Below are positions 1 to 5,613 of a stretch of DNA of 5,613 nucleotides, piece after piece. A model generated the notes under the pieces. That model had not been told where the DNA came from, did no database searches, and was given only the letters and a program-made list of their open reading frames with translations. Every line of letters starts with the position of its first letter. The stretch's first letter is position 1. The DNA lies in assembly GCA_900555915.1 (NCBI GenBank), contig USNC01000114.1, forward strand, positions 1-5,613, given 5' to 3'. The DNA comes from an uncultured Porphyromonadaceae bacterium (GTDB taxonomy: Bacteria; Bacteroidota; Bacteroidia; Bacteroidales; Muribaculaceae). A program made the translations under genes and the position numbers.

Positions 1-128
1 CCGCAAGCCCCAGGTCGCGCCGCATCATCGCCGGCAGCGCCGCACCCCCCGGAAGCACATCCGGAGGAGCCGCATCCACCGCAGTCGGAACAGTCCGGTA
101 TCTGAGGCAAATTATCAAATTCACTCAT
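1..128 (-). CDS. Cysteine-rich protein, N-terminal fragment (cut by window edge)
   Basis: An ATG at 126-128 opens a minus-strand frame that runs without a stop to the window edge, giving 42 complete codons. It begins MSEFDNLPQIPD and continues with Cys at residues 13, 16, 19, 24, 29 and 42, embedded in Gly, Ser and Ala. The spacing C-x2-C-x2-C-x4-C-x4-C suggests metal or iron-sulfur binding or a flexible cysteine-rich extension, but this is inference. The start lies 16 nt beyond the rny stop, close enough for cotranscription with rny, and has no clear Shine-Dalgarno sequence. I do not recognise the family. Bacteroidota PSP1/RicT-type proteins carry a cysteine-rich N-terminus and are one candidate, but nothing here reaches a diagnostic domain. 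The frame could also be spurious, although the orderly cysteine spacing and tight spacing to rny argue for a real gene. Confidence 0.55.
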   Translation of the reverse strand, partial: MSEFDNLPQIPDCSDCGGCGSSGCASGGCGAAGDDAARPGAC

Positions 129-144
129 GTAGGGGTATCTTAAA

Positions 145-1707
145 TTATTTCGCGTATGCCACGGCACGAGTCTCGCGGATGACTGTAATCTTCACCTGAC
201 CGGGATAAGTGAGTTCATTCTGAATCTTCTTGGCGATGTTTGCGCTCAGGCTTTCGATCTCCTCGTCTGAGATCTTGTCGGCTCCCACGATCACGCGCAA
301 TTCACGGCCGGCCTGGATGGCATAAGTCTTGATTACGCCGGGATAAGAGAGCGCGAGCTGCTCGAGATCGTTGAGACGTTTGATGTAAGCCTCCACTATT
401 TCCCTGCGAGCACCGGGGCGAGCGCCGGAGATAGCGTCGCAGACCTGAACGATCGGCGAGAGGAGCGAAGTCATCTCCACTTCATCGTGGTGCGCACCGA
501 TAGCGTTGCAGATATCTGGTTTCTCCTTGAATTTCTCGGCGAGTTTCATACCGAAAATAGCGTGCGGGATCTCCGGATCATCGTCAGGCACCTTACCTAT
601 ATCGTGGAGCAGACCGGCCCTGCGGGCTTTTTTCGGATTCAGTCCGAGTTCGGCAGCCATGATAGCGCAGAGGTTGGCAGTCTCCCTTGCGTGCTGGAGC
701 AGATTCTGGCCATAGGAGGAGCGATATTTCATCTTGCCTACCATTCTGATGAGTTCGGGATGCAGGCCATGTATTCCGAGGTCGATGCAAGTGCGCTTGC
801 CGGTCTCGTTGATTTCCTCCTCAATCTGCTTCCTCACCTTCGCCACGACTTCCTCGATTCTTGCCGGGTGGATACGGCCGTCGAGCACGAGCTGGTGAAG
901 CGCGAGGCGGGCGATCTCACGCCGCACAGGGTCGAAGCCGGAAAGCACGATAGCCTCGGGGGTGTCGTCGACGATAATCTCTATGCCGGTAGCAGCCTCA
1001 AGCGCCCGGATATTGCGGCCCTCGCGACCGATGATGCGTCCCTTTATCTCGTCGTTCTCGATATGGAACACAGTCACGGAATTCTCCACGGCAGCCTCTG
1101 TGGCCACCCGCTGAATTGACTGTATGACAATTTTCTTAGCCTCCTTGTTGGCGGTCAGTTTAGCCTCGTCCATTATATCGTTGATATATCCCTGGGCAGC
1201 GGTGCGAGCCTCATCCTTGAGGCTTTCTATGAGCCGTTCGCGCGCCTCATCGGCCGAGAGGCCGGAGATATGCTCGAGTTGTTCCTGTGCCTGGCGGTAG
1301 AGATGCTCCACCTCCCCTTTGCGGGCCTCGAGCGTGCGTTCGAGATTTTCGGCGTTATTGATCCTTGTGTCGAGGCTCTGCTTCTGAGCGTCGAGGTCTT
1401 TCTTTCTGCGCTGCAGGTCAGACTGCATCTGGTTGAGCTGGAGTTCACGCTGCTTTGCGCGCGCCTCGTTGGCCTGCGCCTTCTGGAGGCGAGCGTTAGC
1501 GTTTCTTTCCGCCTCAGACAGGATCTTCACCTCCTGCTCCTTGGCCTCTATCACCTTCTTTTCCTTTATCACCTCCGCCTCTTTGCGCGCATCTTCCACT
1601 ATTGTGTTTGCTCTGCTGTGGGCACTGTTCTTGCTCATAGCCATCGCAACCGAATAGCCGGCAATTGCGGCAACGACTGCTATAATGATCCAAATAGCTG
1701 TAGTCAT
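145..1707 (-). CDS. rny: Ribonuclease Y
   Basis: This is RNase Y, a membrane-anchored endoribonuclease that starts mRNA decay and processing. The 520-residue length is typical of the family. Residues 4-24 form one hydrophobic membrane anchor. Residues about 30-200 are a long charged coiled coil rich in Glu, Lys, Arg, Ala and Gln. A KH RNA-binding domain follows at about 210-280, with its GxxG loop in [10 protein letters not shown] (223-232). The HD phosphohydrolase domain spans about 335-430, with H339, the HD pair in LLHDIGK (366-372), HHD at 406-408 and D424 in [11 protein letters not shown] as likely metal ligands. The C-terminus, including [12 protein letters not shown], is the strongly conserved family ending. 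All expected catalytic motifs are present and the frame is intact. The ATG at 1705-1707 is chosen because it directly precedes the anchor. A terminator and a candidate promoter upstream suggest its own transcription unit, possibly shared with the cysteine-rich gene downstream. Confidence 0.97.
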   Translation of the reverse strand: MTTAIWIIIAVVAAIAGYSVAMAMSKNSAHSRANTIVEDARKEAEVIKEKKVIEAKEQEVKILSEAERNANARLQKAQANEARAKQRELQLNQMQSDLQRRKKDLDAQKQSLDTRINNAENLERTLEARKGEVEHLYRQAQEQLEHISGLSADEARERLIESLKDEARTAAQGYINDIMDEAKLTANKEAKKIVIQSIQRVATEAAVENSVTVFHIENDEIKGRIIGREGRNIRALEAATGIEIIVDDTPEAIVLSGFDPVRREIARLALHQLVLDGRIHPARIEEVVAKVRKQIEEEINETGKRTCIDLGIHGLHPELIRMVGKMKYRSSYGQNLLQHARETANLCAIMAAELGLNPKKARRAGLLHDIGKVPDDDPEIPHAIFGMKLAEKFKEKPDICNAIGAHHDEVEMTSLLSPIVQVCDAISGARPGARREIVEAYIKRLNDLEQLALSYPGVIKTYAIQAGRELRVIVGADKISDEEIESLSANIAKKIQNELTYPGQVKITVIRETRAVAYAK

Positions 1708-1746
1708 GATTTGTATTTAATATATTGAGTATTTAACAGTTAATAA

Positions 1747-1777
1747 CAAAAGTTTCAAACGAGTATAAAAAATCAAA
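1747..1777 (-). promoter_or_regulatory. Candidate promoter for rny
   Basis: Read on the minus strand, TTTG (1774-1777) is followed after 19 nt by AACTTTTG (1747-1754). That is one mismatch from the Bacteroidota -7 consensus TAnnTTTG, at an accepted spacing. It would start transcription near 1740, leaving an AT-rich leader of about 35 nt before the rny ATG with no Shine-Dalgarno sequence. The -33 element touches the base of the preceding terminator hairpin. The -7 mismatch makes this a candidate only. Confidence 0.45.
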
Positions 1778-1801
1778 CCTTCCGGCTCAAGAGCGGGAAG
1801 G
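1767..1801 (-). terminator. Rho-independent-type terminator after zapA
   Basis: On the minus strand CCTTCC (1796-1801) pairs with GGAAGG (1778-1783). Inside, after a single C-C mismatch, GCT pairs with AGC around a CTTG tetraloop. Four bases after the stem comes a run of six T (1767-1772 as A on the plus strand), giving the classic hairpin plus T-tract. It lies 55 nt past the zapA stop and 59 nt before the rny start, so it should end the coiled-coil/zapA transcript. The T-run is displaced by TTTG and the stem has a mismatch, so readthrough is plausible. Confidence 0.65.
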
Positions 1802-1855
1802 GGAAGAAACTGTCAATCAACTGCGGGAATCCGAGGGGGAAGTAAAAGGGGGATG

Positions 1856-2185
1856 TCAGTAAAGAGGGAAGTCCGAATCCGGATCCGCATCGTCGTCAAG
1901 CGTACCATCGCACAGTTTTTCCGCGATGTCGAGGAGTTTCAGCATCTCCCCGTTCTCCTCTTCGCGCATCTCGAGCAGGTCGAAATAAGAAGATGCGAAC
2001 TTATACGCCATCATAGCGAGCAATTCCTTGGGTGATTTCTTGGGGAATTTCTCACCCCATGCCTTGAAAAGGGCACCCAGTTCGGCTTCAGTATGTCTCA
2101 CGGCCTCCTGCCTTGAGAACGGCACGGTGAGAGAAATTCTCTCGCCGGCTATATTGACTTCCATTTTAATTTCGTCAGTATTCAT
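1856..2185 (-). CDS. zapA: Cell division protein ZapA
   Basis: A 109-residue protein of the ZapA family, which bundles and stabilises FtsZ filaments at the division site in the cytoplasm. The N-terminal part (about 6-24, KMEVNIAGERISLTVPFS) fits the small beta-hairpin head with its IAG-type turn. Residues about 25-50 form the first helix (RQEAVRHTEAELGALF). Residues about 52-96 form the long helix containing AMMAYKFASSYFDLL, the most family-like stretch. The tail (about 94-107) is strongly acidic and probably disordered. The ATG shares one base with the stop of the upstream coiled-coil gene (TGATG), which points to translational coupling. No good Shine-Dalgarno sequence lies at normal distance; an AAGGAAG in the upstream gene is 16 nt away. 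Its place next to a small coiled-coil gene and close to rny matches what I recall of Bacteroidota gene order. Confidence 0.85.
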   Translation of the reverse strand: MNTDEIKMEVNIAGERISLTVPFSRQEAVRHTEAELGALFKAWGEKFPKKSPKELLAMMAYKFASSYFDLLEMREEENGEMLKLLDIAEKLCDGTLDDDADPDSDFPLY

Positions 2186-2490
2186 CAGCTGATATCAGCG
2201 TCTTCCTTGAGGAGAGCGACGCATCTGTCGATTTTAGCGATCAACCGCTGCAGCCTTCTGCGCGCCAAAATGAGATTGTCGGGAGATCCGATGCGGTTCG
2301 CCACAGTCAGGAAATCGACTTCCATCCGGGCGAGACGCAGATCGTCACGGCACTCCATCAACTGCCGTTCGAGCGAGTCCACTCTTCCGGCAAGATCCGC
2401 GCATTCTTGTCTTGCATCGTCGCGCTGACGAGCCAGAAACTCGATTTTGCCTTGCAGATCCGATATCATCTTGGTCAGCTGTCGGGCCAT
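2185..2490 (-). CDS. Small coiled-coil protein upstream of zapA
   Basis: A 101-residue, probably cytoplasmic protein with no signal peptide or membrane segment. Residues about 5-62 are a continuous charged helix with heptad-like Leu, Ile and Val spacing. A loop (NRIGSPDN, 65-72) leads to a second helix ending in LQRLIAKIDRCVALLKED (80-97). This ending resembles the conserved IDKCIALL-type C-terminus of small coiled-coil proteins that precede zapA in Bacteroidota, as I remember them. I chose the ATG at 2488-2490. A longer frame reaches an ATG at 2589, but its 33 extra codons would cover the promoter at 2508-2539 and are not helical in the same way. The 1-nt overlap with zapA implies a shared transcript and coupled synthesis, so a role with ZapA in division is the simplest inference, perhaps analogous to ZapB. 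Function is not established. Confidence 0.8.
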   Translation of the reverse strand: MARQLTKMISDLQGKIEFLARQRDDARQECADLAGRVDSLERQLMECRDDLRLARMEVDFLTVANRIGSPDNLILARRRLQRLIAKIDRCVALLKEDADIS

Positions 2491-2507
2491 GTTACGGTAA
2501 TTCAATA

Positions 2508-2539
2508 CAAAATTAATAAACTTTTCGCAATTATCCAAA
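2508..2539 (-). promoter_or_regulatory. Bacteroidota-type promoter for the coiled-coil/zapA unit
   Basis: On the minus strand, TTTG (2536-2539) and TAATTTTG (2508-2515) are separated by 20 nt. Both match the Bacteroidota primary sigma consensus (-33 TTTG, -7 TAnnTTTG, spacing about 19-21). Transcription should start near 2504, about 14 nt before the ATG at 2490. The surrounding DNA turns sharply AT-rich. This promoter also decides the start of the downstream gene, because the longer start at 2589 lies upstream of it. Confidence 0.8.
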
Positions 2540-2557
2540 TATCTGAGCCCAATTCGT

Positions 2558-2620
2558 ACGGAGCGCGTGATCCGCGACACGGAGAGCATAGAACGGCTGA
2601 CGGAGGGGATGCCACGGCTA
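2558..2620 (-). repeat. Three degenerate 21-bp direct repeats (ACGGAG phased)
   Basis: On the plus strand ACGGAG occurs at 2558, 2579 and 2600, exactly 21 bp apart. The 21-bp units starting at 2579 and 2600 agree at about 15 positions, including a second shared block ACGGCT. The unit at 2558 shares about 11 positions with either of the other two. The array spans from the lptD stop codon to 19 bp upstream of the -33 element of the coiled-coil/zapA promoter. A spacing of two helical turns would suit repeated protein binding on one DNA face, but no regulator is known and chance is possible. Confidence 0.4.
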
Positions 2621-5488
2621 CCAGTTTATGCCGTTGAGGCGGGTAGACTGTTTGTCGTATTTGAGATCGCTGAGGAGCGACGACTTGACTGCCACGTTAA
2701 AATTGAAACTCTTGTACATTCCCACCGGTATCACCGAGCACGACATGGTGAAGCAGTGCATGTCTCTCGAGATATTGAGATTCATGTAAGCGATTTTCTT
2801 GGCCTGGAAGTCATAGCTGCAGGAAGCGGAGATATTCCAGTTCTTTGTAGGCCGAATATTGCCCGACACGGAGAAGTTCTGGGTGAAGCGCCCGTTGTAG
2901 TCCATCTTCTTGTAGTTGAAGTCGCCGAGACCGTAGTTGACCGAATAGTTGAACGAGAGGCTCCACGGGCACTCCCAGGGGGTATATCCGTCGGCGTCGT
3001 TTCGGGGTTCATCCTCTTTTCCGTCGTCGCGGCGTCCCCTCCGCCTGTCGATGCCGTCAAACTCGGAGTCCTCGTCGTCGTAGTCCTCGTCGCCATAGTC
3101 GTCGTAGGCGTTCTTCTTATTGTTGTTCTCCTCCTTGTTCTTACGCTTGAAGGTGCTGTTGTTGATGGTATAGCTGAAAGACGTGCCTGTCGATGTCAGT
3201 TTCACCCAACCCTTATGGGCCTGGATTCGGGTTTTATTGACCCTTACGGGTCTTCCGTCGGCATTCAGGGCGTAGGTGTAGGGATCCCACGTAGCGCTTA
3301 GATTCAGATTGAAGCTTTTGGTGAGACGCAGCAGAATCGAAGTGTTAAGGTTGCTCCAGTTCATCGAGTCGGCGGCGAAATTATAACTCTGGCTGAGCGA
3401 GAGGTTCTCGATAAGCGAGATTTTCTTCACGCCTGTCGAGTCCTGGTCGCTTTTGACCTTCATCTCAAGATTGTTGGAGAGGTTGAAAGAAAGGGAGCTT
3501 GTCTTTCCTGCGCTCGGGCTTCCGAGCACGCCGTGCTGGAAGTAATTGTAGCGCTTGGTCATATTGCGGCCGGAATTGTCGACATAGGAATACTGACCGT
3601 AGACACCCCACATGGGATCGGAGAAATCCGGAGAATAGTTGAACGACAGGCTCGGCGTCATCACATGGCGTATCATCTGCACCTTATCGCCGAGAAACTT
3701 CATAGGCTTGAAAAAGCCGTAGACTTTCGTATCGGCCGAGAGCGAGGCGGTGAAGTCAAACAGATTGTAGAAACCATAGCATGTATCGGCAATCTCCGCC
3801 GACTTGTTAGGGTCCCAGTCGCGCTTTATCTTGGAAGTGTACATCCGGTCGTTCATCGAGACGGAGGGCGACAGGTTGATATATTTCAAGACGTTGAATG
3901 TGGCCGACACCGGCACGGAGTGCTTCATACCGTTGCGCCAGTCTTTGACGAGACTCTTGTGGAAGAACTCGTTCTGCTTCGCAGTAAGCGAGTTCTGCAG
4001 CTGGCCGCTGTAGCTGAGTTTGATCTTCTCATACCATTTCTCGGCGCCGGCAGCCTTCTTTCTCTTGAACGGAGCGGTCTGGCTCATGGTGACATTAAGG
4101 TTCGGGAACGACACCGCAAGGGTCTCGTCCTGCGTGCGCTGCGAAATATTCATCGACGCGCTCGCCGACCACTTCGTGCCCGGGAAACGATATGTCAGAT
4201 TGACGGTACTCGACTTAGTGTTTTCGGTGAAAGAAGAGCCATAGTAAGAGTTCAGGTCGTTGCGTGTATAGCCAGAAGTTGAGAAATTGACAGAGGCCGA
4301 GAAACTGAGATTCGGGTTCGCCTTCTGGTCCATGCTGTGGCTCCAGATCACCTGGAAGTTGTTTTGCTTCACGTAATCGGGCATTCCCTTGTCGCCAGTG
4401 ACAGTGCTCAGGTAAGAGATATTGAACGAACCGTTGAATTTATAGCGTTTCTTATAGGAACTGCGTCCAGTGATACCCCATGACCCCTTTGTGTAGATCT
4501 CACCAGTGAGCGCGAGATCCACATAGTCGCTGAAGGCGAAGTAATAACCGCCATTGCGGGCATAGAACCCCCGGTTGTAGTCATCGCCGAAGCTCGGGAA
4601 TATGATACCTGAAGAATACTCCTTGCTGAAGGGGAAATAACCGAAAGGAAGCGCAATGGGGAGAGGCACATCGGCCACCACCATGTAAGCAGGACCCGAA
4701 ACTACATCCTTGCCGGGACGCATCTTGCCTTTGGTCAGCTGGATGTAGAAGTGGGGATGGTCATGTTCGTCGCATGTGGTGTAGCGCGCACTTTCGGCGA
4801 AGAAACTTCCGTCTTCCATTTTTTTCGCACGTCCGCCGGTGAGAAAGCCCTCACCCTGCTGAGTCACCACGTCGGAGATATATCCGCGCTGGTTTTTGAA
4901 GTTGAACGACATGCTCTTCGACTCGTACTGTTCGCCACCGTCCTGGAATATGGGTTTGCCAATCACCTCTCCGGTGGTATCCGCCCTACCGACCGCGTAA
5001 ACCGTAGTGGAGTCCATTACCATGCGGATCTCCTCGGCATTGAGTTTGAACTTACCATAGTCCACATTTCCGTCGCCGAACAGATATGCGAGATTGTTGC
5101 CGACCATGACCACCGAGTCTTTGGCAGAGAAAGCCACGCTCTCCTCAAGGTCAACTTTCTCCTTATTAATACGGGAGAGTTTATGCCGGTCCTCGCCGAT
5201 AGAATCAGACGGAACAGAATCATTATACTCATTGCCGATTATATCCATTGATTGGAAATCCCAAAGCCAATCGGTAGTATCAGATGCCTGTAATTTTGAA
5301 TCAGCAGCAACGAGAGTATCAGAATCAGGAATATTGGAAACGACGATTTCGGGCACGAAGGAAGAGTCCGGTTCCTCAGCGATGGAAGAGGAATCGGTGT
5401 TGGATCTTGCCGGCACATTCATTGAAGGTTGAGCCAAGAGATAAGCAAGAAAAGGGAGTGCTAACAATATTAGAAAAAATCGTCGCAT
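2618..5488 (-). CDS. lptD: LPS-assembly outer-membrane protein LptD (Bacteroidota type)
   Basis: A 956-residue LptD-family protein, the outer-membrane translocon that, with an LptE-type partner, inserts lipopolysaccharide into the outer leaflet. Residues 1-20 are a Sec signal peptide (MRR, then FFLILLALPFLAYLLA, then QPS) with no lipobox cysteine. Residues about 23-105 are a Ser/Asp-rich linker. About 108-235 form the OstA/LptA-like periplasmic domain (AEEIRMVMDS, then YESKSMSFNFKNQRGYISDV). From about 255 come the conserved LPIALPFGYFPF and SSGIIFPSFGDD stretches that open the barrel domain. The rest is alternating beta-strand sequence ending in Trp, as in outer-membrane barrels. An acidic then basic insert lies at about 781-834. 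Six cysteines are present (239, 570, 840, 890, 912, 917), unlike the four-Cys pattern of E. coli LptD. I chose the ATG at 5486-5488; an in-frame TTG at 5498-5500 lies inside the -7 element. The gene is intact to its TAG stop. Confidence 0.88.
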   Translation of the reverse strand: MRRFFLILLALPFLAYLLAQPSMNVPARSNTDSSSIAEEPDSSFVPEIVVSNIPDSDTLVAADSKLQASDTTDWLWDFQSMDIIGNEYNDSVPSDSIGEDRHKLSRINKEKVDLEESVAFSAKDSVVMVGNNLAYLFGDGNVDYGKFKLNAEEIRMVMDSTTVYAVGRADTTGEVIGKPIFQDGGEQYESKSMSFNFKNQRGYISDVVTQQGEGFLTGGRAKKMEDGSFFAESARYTTCDEHDHPHFYIQLTKGKMRPGKDVVSGPAYMVVADVPLPIALPFGYFPFSKEYSSGIIFPSFGDDYNRGFYARNGGYYFAFSDYVDLALTGEIYTKGSWGITGRSSYKKRYKFNGSFNISYLSTVTGDKGMPDYVKQNNFQVIWSHSMDQKANPNLSFSASVNFSTSGYTRNDLNSYYGSSFTENTKSSTVNLTYRFPGTKWSASASMNISQRTQDETLAVSFPNLNVTMSQTAPFKRKKAAGAEKWYEKIKLSYSGQLQNSLTAKQNEFFHKSLVKDWRNGMKHSVPVSATFNVLKYINLSPSVSMNDRMYTSKIKRDWDPNKSAEIADTCYGFYNLFDFTASLSADTKVYGFFKPMKFLGDKVQMIRHVMTPSLSFNYSPDFSDPMWGVYGQYSYVDNSGRNMTKRYNYFQHGVLGSPSAGKTSSLSFNLSNNLEMKVKSDQDSTGVKKISLIENLSLSQSYNFAADSMNWSNLNTSILLRLTKSFNLNLSATWDPYTYALNADGRPVRVNKTRIQAHKGWVKLTSTGTSFSYTINNSTFKRKNKEENNNKKNAYDDYGDEDYDDEDSEFDGIDRRRGRRDDGKEDEPRNDADGYTPWECPWSLSFNYSVNYGLGDFNYKKMDYNGRFTQNFSVSGNIRPTKNWNISASCSYDFQAKKIAYMNLNISRDMHCFTMSCSVIPVGMYKSFNFNVAVKSSLLSDLKYDKQSTRLNGINW

Positions 5489-5497
5489 AAAACTTGG

Positions 5498-5527
5498 CAA
5501 AATTACAAAAAAAAACTGAGATGCAAC
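5498..5527 (-). promoter_or_regulatory. Candidate lptD promoter with a T9 spacer run
   Basis: On the minus strand TAATTTTG (5498-5505) matches the Bacteroidota -7 consensus exactly. The best -33 partner is GTTG (5524-5527), one mismatch from TTTG, at 18 nt, slightly short of the usual 19-21. Transcription would begin around 5494, only about 6 nt before the lptD ATG, giving an almost leaderless message. The spacer contains nine consecutive T (5507-5515). Confidence 0.55.
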
Positions 5528-5588
5528 GTTAATTTTGGTAAAATTATGCTTTGTGCGAAGTCGGAGTTATTATGGATTGCTGTATAAG

Positions 5589-5613
5589 CTGTCTCTTATA
5601 CACATCTGACGCT
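5589..5613 (+). other. Illumina Nextera adapter remnant (library artefact)
   Basis: Bases 5589-5607 read CTGTCTCTTATACACATCT, the 19-bp Tn5 mosaic end used in Nextera libraries. The next six bases, GACGCT, continue as the read-1 side of that adapter. Both the exact match and its position at the very end of the window indicate untrimmed adapter, not genomic DNA or a natural Tn5 end. The upstream stretch 5506-5588 holds the lptD promoter region and otherwise no gene I can support. Confidence 0.97.

Noticed and set aside
487..1119. Plus-strand frame of 210 codons opposite rny
   Set aside because: It lies entirely antisense to the well-conserved KH and HD domains of RNase Y, has no promoter or recognisable domain, and its composition is what a reverse-strand shadow gives.
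1270..1728. Plus-strand frame of 152 codons, Leu-rich, opposite the rny coiled coil
   Set aside because: The Leu/Val richness is the antisense reading of Glu/Lys/Gln codons in the coiled coil, not a membrane protein.
2491..2589. Extra 33 N-terminal codons for the coiled-coil protein (ATG at 2589)
   Set aside because: The extension would be coded upstream of and across the promoter at 2508-2539; the internal ATG at 2490 follows that promoter by a normal distance.
2540..2617. Terminator or tRNA gene between lptD and the coiled-coil gene
   Set aside because: Only short 4-5 bp stems can be drawn with no T-run after them, and there is no acceptor stem or T-loop pattern of a tRNA.
2567..3301. Plus-strand frame of 244 codons with a Val/Leu-rich hydrophobic stretch
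   Set aside because: It is antisense to the 3' part of lptD. The hydrophobic run is the reverse reading of the GAC/GAG acidic insert, so it is not a real membrane segment.
3533..4282. Plus-strand frame of 249 codons opposite the lptD barrel
   Set aside because: Antisense shadow of strongly recognisable LptD barrel sequence, with no start signal or domain.
4751..5251. Plus-strand frame of 166 codons opposite the lptD periplasmic domain
   Set aside because: Antisense shadow; the minus-strand frame carries the clear LptD family features.
5489..5500. TTG start for lptD adding four residues
   Set aside because: The TTG is part of the TAATTTTG -7 element, and the ATG at 5488 gives a standard signal peptide.
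5589..5607. Natural Tn5 transposon end
   Set aside because: The match is to the engineered mosaic end and continues into the Nextera read-1 adapter, at the end of the contig.
5572..5613. Start of a divergent plus-strand gene at the ATG of 5572
   Set aside because: Only about 17 genomic bases remain before the adapter; most of the frame is adapter sequence.

Overview
The window looks like a short assembled contig from a member of the Bacteroidota, most likely an order Bacteroidales gut bacterium (Muribaculaceae-like, though the family is a guess). Three things point there. The promoters fit the Bacteroidota sigma consensus (TTTG, a gap of about 20 nt, then TAnnTTTG). The gene starts lack clear Shine-Dalgarno sequences. 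The LptD protein is of the long type found in this phylum, and zapA and rny sit side by side as they often do there. GC content is moderate by eye, with AT-rich intergenic segments.

All supported genes lie on the minus strand, so transcription runs from high to low coordinates. In that order they are: lptD (5488 to 2618), an outer-membrane LPS-assembly protein; a 101-residue coiled-coil protein (2490 to 2185); zapA (2185 to 1856), an FtsZ-ring associated protein whose start overlaps the previous stop as TGATG; rny (1707 to 145), the membrane-anchored endoribonuclease RNase Y; and the first 42 codons of a cysteine-rich protein (128 to 1), cut by the window edge.

The intergenic DNA can be read in some detail. 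A near-perfect Bacteroidota promoter (2508..2539) precedes the coiled-coil/zapA pair. A hairpin followed by a T-run (1767..1801) probably ends that unit before rny, and a candidate promoter for rny overlaps the downstream edge of this terminator. A TAATTTTG -7 element lies just upstream of the lptD ATG, with a run of nine T in its spacer. Three copies of ACGGAG spaced exactly 21 bp apart lie between lptD and the coiled-coil promoter.

The last 25 bases (5589..5613) match the Illumina Nextera transposon end and read-1 adapter. They are library artefact, so genomic sequence ends at about 5588 and nothing should be inferred across that junction.

The genes are housekeeping functions: envelope biogenesis (lptD), cell division (coiled-coil protein and zapA) and RNA turnover (rny). 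I see no defence system, mobile element, CRISPR array or RNA gene. The window is mostly ordinary, and the observations worth a second look concern regulatory DNA, the truncated cysteine-rich protein and the adapter.
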